From NCBI GenBank assembly GCA_947561585.1, contig CANNZV010000839.1:549864-613863 (forward strand): a stretch of DNA of 64,000 nucleotides. Reading direction: 5' to 3'. Below, piece by piece: positions 57,437-64,000 of this stretch (within the stretch, counting starts at the first letter, position 1; each line of letters starts with the position of its first letter). The notes beneath the pieces were generated by a model that was given only the letters and a program-made list of their open reading frames with translations, had not been told where the DNA came from and ran no database searches. A program made the position numbers and the translations under genes. Origin of the DNA: Caprella mutica. Lineage: Eukaryota > Arthropoda > Malacostraca > Amphipoda > Caprellidae.

Positions 57437-57900
57437 TAGTGATAGGTAGTGATAGTATGATAAATAGTGATAGGTAGTGATAGTATGATAAATAGTGATA
57501 GGTAGTGATAGTATGATAAATAGTGATAGGTAGTGATAGTATGATAAATAGTGATAGGTAGTGATAGTATGATAAATAGTGATAGGTAGTGATAGTATGA
57601 TAAATAGTGATAGGTAGTAATAGTATGATAAATAGTGATAGGTAGTGATAGTATGATAAATAGTGATAGGTAGTAATAGTATGATAAATAGTGATAGGTA
57701 GTGATAGTATGATAAATAGTGATAGGTAGTAATAGTATGATAAATAGTGATAGGTAGTGATAGTATGATAAATAGTGATAGGTAGTAATAGTATGATAAA
57801 TAGTGATAGGTAGTGATAGTATGATAAATAGTGATAGGTAGTGATAAATAGTGTACAATAATAATTAATAGTAGTGATAAATAGTGTACAATAATAAATG
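57437..57900. repeat. 28-bp minisatellite, about 15-16 copies
   Basis: The unit reads TAGTGATAGGTAGTGATAGT then ATGATAAA. The only common variant is GTAGTAATAG for GTAGTGATAG, which alternates regularly in the second half of the array. A degenerate tail continues to about 57900. The 140-codon minus-strand open frame here is a repeat by-product. Confidence 0.92.
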
Positions 57901-58046
57901 AAAGTACGTCACTAATTCATTATAAGACTGTGCTAGATTCTGTACAATAGTCATTGTGTTCAGTCAGTACTCAGAGAAGTACAATATTAATTGTGAATGA
58001 ATGCATCTTACAGAAGAACAGGTATTGCTGTTCACAGGGGAAAGTC

Positions 58047-58108
58047 CCAATTACCGGCTGAGGACAAGTTACCGCACAGAAAAGTTTTATACACATCCGG
58101 TAATTGGA
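58047..58108. repeat. Inverted repeat, 11-bp perfect arms
   Basis: CCAATTACCGG (58047-58057) and CCGGTAATTGG (58098-58108) with a 40-nt loop, just outside the Tc1/mariner element. Related AATTACCGGGG motifs occur at about 19790-19840. Confidence 0.6.
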
Positions 58109-58137
58109 GCTACTAATTATTGAACACTAAATATATA

Positions 58138-59501
58138 CAGTACGAACGGATAGTTTATGCAAGATGCAATTGTGGTATTTTTGGGTATTTCTATAATTTC
58201 AATTTTATTTTTAAATATAAACTGATTATTGTGTATTAAATTACTTATTATATGTGTTCATTTTTCGTTGAAATTTATAGAAATTTTTGAATAAATATCA
58301 GTTTTTGTAGTTTTGGTGTTTTAAGTGAACGAATAGTTGTTCATGCAAATTATAGATATTATTAGATAGTGGGGAAACAGAGTCCAATAAAATAAGGAGA
58401 AAGCTAAAAAATTAAGAGATTAACCTCAAAAGGAAATACCAGTCTAGAAATAACGAAATTGACGAAAAGGGATCACCGTACCATCAAAAATTATTAATCT
58501 GGTGGTGAAGTTACTCTAGCGAAACCGAAATGGACGAAACCTAAAGCCTTAAGTCCCAGATACAGAAGAAAATTTAAGACTACTTCAAGAAAGAGTCCTC
58601 ATGCAACCAGTAAAGCCATTGTTGAGGAAGGAGGCTGGGGCATCGAATGTTCCTAAATCAACTTGGAATCGTCCATGGCGGCAGGGTGGGGGAGGTGTTA
58701 GGTTTTAGTCTGCAATCTTCAAAAATAAATAATTGATCCATTTAGGATGCAAGAGGGCGTCAAAATCAGTTAATTTAATTATTGTAATTTTCATGAAGAC
58801 AACCACTTTTGAAAAGAACTACCTTGCTGTTTATGCAAGATAACGCTCCAGTACATGTTTTTAAGTACACTAGAAAAATCCTTCAGTCTCTGGTACGTCA
58901 TGGACGGAATATCATGGATTGGCGGCCGAATAGTCCAGATTTAAACCCTATTGAAAATCTATGGGTAACGATTAAAAGAAGCGTTTACTCAAATGTGCAG
59001 CAGTACAATTCGAATGACGTCTTGTGGAATGAAAAAGAAATGGCATATAGCAGTGTTATTCCAACTGAAGTACGTAACCTGGTTAATTCTGTTGATAAAC
59101 GTCTTATAAATGTCTTAATCACTGGAACACACTAAGTGGATAAGGAAACGTTTCTTTTTAGAGTTTTTCATTGCAATATTTCAGCTAGGTCGTATCATTA
59201 AATTAATTAAGCATATATTGAAACAAACAATCAACACAAATACTCATCAACAAATATTCAGTTTTTTATATTATATGCAATTTTATTTATTCTGCATAAA
59301 GTATTCGACAACTAAAAATTTGACTAAATCAATTTTCAGTCATTATTTATATTATTTTTTCCAATAACAATGTATATTTACATTATAATGTATTTTCTAC
59401 TACATTCTTTATTTGAATCTTACGAAAATTTTCCCTTTATTTATTTACATGGCAATATTCAAGCATATTTTGTAATATGCATACACTATTCGGTCGCACT
59501 G
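58138..59501 (+). mobile_element. Tc1/mariner-superfamily transposon with both ends (decayed, D37E spacing)
   Basis: The left end CAGTACGAACGGATAGTTTA and the reverse-complemented right end CAGTGCGACCGAATAGTGTA are inverted repeats of about 24 bp, with TA duplications at 58136-58137 and 59502-59503. Length 1364 bp is normal for the superfamily. It carries a broken transposase (next entry). Confidence 0.85.
58390..59135 (+). pseudogene. Tc1/mariner-like transposase remnant
   Basis: The C-terminal catalytic part is open at 58809-59135. It has FMQDNAPVHVFKY (second catalytic Asp), then DWRPNSPDLNPIENLW (catalytic Glu). I count 37 residues between that Asp and Glu. Upstream at about 58440-58660, fragments in shifting frames resemble the N-terminal DNA-binding half (TKPKALSPRYRRKFKTTSRK and SPHATSKAI, with NVPKSTWNR after a frameshift). 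The first catalytic Asp region is missing or scrambled, and stops and frameshifts separate the pieces. The gene is dead, but the family is clear. Confidence 0.85.
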
Positions 59502-59637
59502 TAGAAGTTATTAAAATTGGAATGCTATATTATTTATATAGTATAGCATATAATGTATCATTTACACCTCTAGCTGTATGAATTCTTTAACAGCAATGTT
59601 AAATTAATGTATATTTTTTATATATTAATTTGTAATA

Positions 59638-60253
59638 CAGCAAAACCTCGCTTTAGACCAGCCTTCTAGTAGACAAACCTCCTATTAGACCAAAATATTT
59701 TTTAAACTGTACTGGAAAAAACCTCGTACTAGACAAAACACAAATTTTGTCACCTGAAAGTTATTCTAGTGTAAATATTACAAGGAGTAATAATTACAAT
59801 ACTGTTTCAAAGATAAATCTCTAATTTGACTGATGTATTATATTTATTTATGCTGTTTTTAGGATAAAACATAAGGCAGAATCGGTTTCAGATTTGATGG
59901 TAAAGTCTGTGCTAAAAAAAATTGATGGTAAAAAAGTTACAGAAAACTAGATACAGTGAAGACTATTATAATTTCATAAAATGATAATTTAATTTAAAAA
60001 TATATTATTCATTTTAATTGAAGAAAGAAATTCATACTGTTTCTAGTTTTGTTTCGCGTCAAAAATTGGTATGTTAGTCACCATTAATTTGGCATTAAAG
60101 TTATCATTAACAAATAGATCTGTCGAAATGTTAAAGTCACCGCTTTACTTTTAAAGAAAACGATTTTGGTCTAGTAGGAAACTACTGAAGTGAGTTTCTT
60201 ACTAGACCAAACAAACTTGGAACGTAACTCTGGTCTACTACGCGGTTTTGCTG
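59638..60253. mobile_element. Non-autonomous TIR element, 616 bp
   Basis: Starts CAGCAAAACCTCGCTTTAGA; the right end reverse-complemented starts CAGCAAAACCGCGTAGTAGA. TA flanks at 59636-59637 and 60254-60255. Subterminal TAGACCA/TGGTCTA motifs repeat several times on each side in opposite orientation. No transposase frame. Confidence 0.8.
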
Positions 60254-60255
60254 TA

Positions 60256-60906
60256 CAGGCATCCCCCGCTTTAGTTACAAAGTCACGACTCAGATTAGTT
60301 ACCAAACGGTAACTAGAGCGAATAAAAGTAACAAGCAATTTATAATTGTCACTCCTTGATTCTATATATCATTTTCTATGAGTTATAGAAAGAAAATTTG
60401 TTTTAGAGTTCTTAAAGTACTACGTATATAAGCATATTAATAATTATATACAGTCTTTCATTGTTTGTGACTGTGATGAAAAAGTTTAAAGTCGTGCATT
60501 TATTAAATATTTTAAAATCCATCCATAGCTTAACTCTCACTCAGTATAGGTGAGTAATTAATAGATACATAGATTTCTATAATTATTGTTCTACATTTAC
60601 CAAACATCAATTTTATGCTCTATGAAATATTTTTGGTAGTAGGGTACTTTTCACGTGCTCGAAAATATAGAACCGTGCAATAACACGGAACTTATCCTAA
60701 AATAGGACATGTTGAATTTCTGAACCAATTGCTTCTAATAGCCTCATCTGGATTCTAATTTTGATATTTTTTTTTTAGTTACCGTGAAATAATCACAAAA
60801 AATGTCTCCGTTTTCTATGTCTACGAACGGTTCTTATTTCGAATCATGACTCGAAATAAGTACCACTTTTGTTAAAGTGAGTTGTACTTGAAGCGAATCT
60901 TACCTG
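60256..60906. mobile_element. Non-autonomous TIR element, 651 bp, abutting the previous one
   Basis: Starts CAGGCATCCCCCGCTTTAGT; the right end reverse-complemented reads CAGGTAAGATTCGCTTCAAG. The inverted repeats are diverged but align through GCTTYARKTAC. TA flanks at 60254-60255 (shared with the neighbour) and 60907-60908. No transposase frame. Confidence 0.6.
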
Positions 60907-60908
60907 TA

Positions 60909-61558
60909 CTAAAATTCTTTCATATTTACGTTAGTCTCTCTTGAAACCTTTTTCTATGAATCAAAGTTTTCTCTTTAATACAATTGAGGGGTATCTACTC
61001 CAAATGTAATTGATAATTAAATAATTTGAATGTGGCAATATCATTGAAATAAGAAATGCACAGATTATGATAATAATTATTATTATTATCATAGCATCGA
61101 ATTATGTACATTTAATTAAAATATTAAATAAATATAATCATAATTGATTATCATAGTATCTATAATAAGCAAATTCACAATTCTCACATATTAAATTAAA
61201 TAAATTATTATTAATTATGATTGATGTCAAATCAATCTGTACTGCTTATTGAAAGGTAATCTTTTTCTTGAACAATTATAGATACAATTGCGTTATAACT
61301 TATAAGTGCAAGTTAAATACAAGAAAGAATTAAATCTAGGAATAACATCCCATTTCCTATTGAGAGTATAATATCAAGTTACAGTTTACGACTATTTCCT
61401 GTATAAATATATAGATAATATATAGGATGTTCTTAAAAGTGAATATCACACTATTCATATCAGTGGTGCGAGAAATGGTTAGTAAAATTGTATATTTGAT
61501 TGCCATTACATTTAACAGAACATACATATTGGTGAGTAGCGGGAAATGTTGAGGAAAT
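60909..61558. other. No gene recognised
   Basis: AT-rich sequence with TAATTATTATT-type low complexity; nothing else supported. Confidence 0.45.
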
Positions 61559-62458
61559 ACCTACGATGTACAGTCTCATACCTACGATGTACAGTCTCAT
61601 ACTTACGATGTACAGTCTCATACCTACGATGTACAGTCTCATACCTATGATGAACAGTCTCATACCTACGATGTACAGTCTCATACCTAAGATGTACAGT
61701 CTCATACCTACGATGTACAGTCTCATACCTACGATGTACAGTCTCATACTTACGATGTACAGTCTCATACCTACGATGTACAGTCTCATACCTATGATGA
61801 ACAGTCTCATACCTACGATGTACAGTCTCATACCTAAGATGTACAGTCTCATACCTACGATGTACAGTCTCATACCTACGATGAACAGTCTCATACCTAC
61901 GATGTACAGTCTCATACCTAAGATGTACAGTCTCATACCTACGATGTACAGTCTCATACCTACGATGAACAGTCTCATACCTAAAATGTACAGTCTCATA
62001 CCTACGATGTACAGTCTCATACCTACGATGTACAGTCTCATACCTAAGATGTACAGTCTCATACCTACGATGTACAGTCTCATACCTACGATGAACAGTC
62101 TCATACCTAAAATGTACAGTCTCATACCTACGATGTACAGTCTCATACCTACGATGTACAGTCTCATACCTACGATGTACAGTCTCATACCTACGATGTA
62201 CAGTCTCATACCTACGATGTACAGTCTCATACCTACGATGTACAGTCTCATACCTAAGATGTACAGTCTCATACCTACGATGTACAGTCTCATACCTAAG
62301 ATGTACAGTCTAATACCTACGATGTACAGTCTCATACCTAAGATGTACAGTCTCATACCTACGATGTACAGTCTCATACCTACGATGTACAGTCTCATAC
62401 CTACGATGTACAGTCTCATACCTAAGATGTACAGTCTCATACCTACGATGTACAGTTC
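61559..62458. repeat. 21-bp minisatellite, about 43 copies
   Basis: The unit reads ACCTACGATGTACAGTCTCA plus T. Variants are CTAAGATG, CTAAAATG, CTATGATG, CTTACGATG and GATGAACAG. The variants recur in ordered runs, indicating duplication of multi-unit blocks. The unit is a multiple of three and lacks stops in two opposite-strand frames, giving the open frames of over 300 codons. Confidence 0.95.
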
Positions 62459-64000
62459 CATATCTACTCTACTATGGGGTATCTACTCTACTATGGGGTA
62501 TCTACTCTACTATGGGGTATCTACTCTACTATGGGGTATCTACTCTACTATTGGGTATCTACTCTACTATTGGCTATCTACTCTACTATGGGGTATCTAC
62601 TCTACTATGGGGTATCTACTCTACTATCGGGCATCTACTCTACTATCGGGCATCTACTCTACTATGGGGTATCTACTCTACTATGGGGTATCTACACTAC
62701 TATGGGGTATCTACTCTACTATCGGGCATCTACTCTACTATGGGTAATTTAACCTACTATGGGGTATCTACTCTACTATGGGGAATCTACACTACTATGG
62801 GGTATCTACTCTACTATGGGGTATCTACTCTACTATGGGGTATCTACTCTACTATGGGGTATCTACTCTACTATAGGGGATCTACTCTACTATAGGGGAA
62901 TCTACTCTACTATGGGGTATCTACTCTACTATGGGGAATCTACTCTACTATGGGGTATCTACTCTACTATGGGGTATCTACTCTACTATGGGGTATCTAC
63001 TCTACTATGGGGTATCTACTCTACTATGAGGTATCTACTCTACTATGGGGTATCTACTCTACTATGGAGTATCTACTCTACTATGAGGTACCTACTCTAC
63101 TATGGGGTATCTACTCTACTATGGGGTATCTACTCTACTATGGGGTATCTACTTTACTATGGGGTATCTACTCTACTATGAGGTATCTACTCTACTATGG
63201 GGTATCTACTCTAATATGGAGTATCTACTCTACTATGGAGTATCTACTCTACTATGGGGTATCTACTCTACTATGGGGTATCTACTCTACTATGGGGTAT
63301 CTACTCTAATATGGAGTATCTACTCTACCATGGGGTACCTACTCTACTATGGAGTATCTACTCTACTATGGGGTATCTACTCTACTATGGGGTACCTACT
63401 CTACTATGGAGTATCTACTCTACTATGGGGTATCTACTCTACTATGAGGTACCTACTCTACTATGGGGTATCTACTCTACTATGGAGTATCTACTCTACT
63501 ATGGAGTATCTACTCTACTATGAGGTACCTACTCTACTATGGGGTATCTACACTACTATGGGGTATCTACTCTACTATGGGGTATCTACTCTACTATGGG
63601 GTATCTACTCTACTATGGGGTATCTACTCTACTATGAGGTACCTACTCTACTATGGGGTATCTACTCTACTATGGAGTATCTACTCTACTATGGAGTATC
63701 TACTCTACTATGAGGTACCTACTCTACTATGGGGTATCTACACTACTATGGGGTATCTACTTTACTATGGGGTATCTACTCTACTATGGGGTATCTACTC
63801 TACTATGGAGTATCTACTCTACTATGGGGTATCTACTCTACTATGGGGTATCTACTCTACTATGAGGTATCTACTCTACTATGGGGTATCTACTCTACTA
63901 TGGAGTATCTACTCTACTATGAGGTATCTACTCTACTATGGGGTATCTACTCTACTATGGGGTATCTACTCTACCATGGGGTACCTACTCTACTATGGGG
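62459..64000. repeat. 19-bp minisatellite, about 81 copies, truncated by the window end
   Basis: The unit GGGGTATCTACTCTACTAT runs to the last base. Variants (GGAGTATC, GAGGTACC, GGGGAATC, TCGGGCATC) are interspersed. It begins directly where the 21-bp array ends. With period 19, all three frames are read in turn every 57 bp, which explains several overlapping repetitive open frames; none is a gene. Confidence 0.95.

Noticed and set aside
57436..57858. 140-codon minus-strand frame rich in Ile, Tyr and His
   Set aside because: It is the translation of the 28-bp minisatellite, cycling through frames.
11770..62458. Common ancestry of the 24-bp (11.8 kb) and 21-bp (61.6 kb) minisatellites, both containing TGTACA and AGTC-CATAC strings
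   Set aside because: The shared strings are short and the unit lengths and orders differ; similarity is no more than expected for low-complexity units.
61460..63865. Long open frames (up to 393 codons) over the 21-bp and 19-bp arrays
   Set aside because: They are generated by the minisatellites; overlapping frames on both strands are open at the same time and no splice or promoter evidence accompanies them.
61559..64000. CRISPR-like repeat arrays
   Set aside because: The repeats are contiguous with no unique spacers, and the window is eukaryotic.

Overview
This is a eukaryotic, AT-rich window with large introns. Almost all of its coding sequence belongs to one gene on the + strand. A secreted multi-cystatin, an arthropod-type TATA plus initiator pair, Tc1/mariner and LINE debris, and many minisatellites point to an arthropod, most likely an insect. 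I cannot name the species. Positions 1-25.9 kb are gene-poor. They hold two decayed non-LTR retrotransposon tails (minus strand, about 490-840 and 5225-5445), two TIR-bounded non-autonomous DNA elements (2821-3029 and 6452-7042), a dispersed repeat pair (8507-8890 and 12795-13215), a 24-bp minisatellite (11770-12549), a tRNA-like-headed repeat (13390-13985), further short arrays, and an inverted-motif element (about 18905-19852). I found no convincing host gene there. Positions 25.9-52.6 kb hold one split gene, with a candidate core promoter at 25899-25934, a start codon at 26256 and a stop codon at 51918-51920. I reconstructed 21 coding exons whose phases all fit, giving 1265 residues when one copy of exon 19 is used. 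The product has a signal peptide, a Gly/Ser-rich head, six tandem cystatin-like domains, and a basic, serine-rich tail with two furin-like cleavage sites. It has no papain-family catalytic domain. The expected role, inferred from family knowledge, is an extracellular or lysosomal inhibitor of papain-type cysteine proteases, comparable in plan to multi-cystatin proteins known from insects. Only domain 1 keeps the full canonical inhibitory set, namely a QVVGG loop, a PW loop and four cysteines. Three features of the gene are unusual. Exon 19 exists in three nearly identical, splice-competent 114-nt copies about 2 kb apart (45884, 48036, 50014), with a transposon carrying a long foldback between copies 2 and 3. 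The 3' end of exon 2 and its 5' splice site are amplified as a 43-bp minisatellite with six donor-like sites. The final coding exon supplies only one Asn codon and the stop. Introns 1 and 2 also carry 31-bp and 49-bp minisatellites. Positions 52.6-64 kb are repeat-dominated. They hold a two-length-class minisatellite (54690-55672), a 1.34-kb TIR element (56096-57436) inserted at the edge of a 28-bp minisatellite (57437-57900), a complete-ended but decayed Tc1/mariner element with D37E spacing (58138-59501), two back-to-back TIR elements sharing one TA (59638-60906), and two abutting minisatellites (21 bp then 19 bp) running to the window end. The long open frames in the arrays are by-products of repeat length and are not genes.
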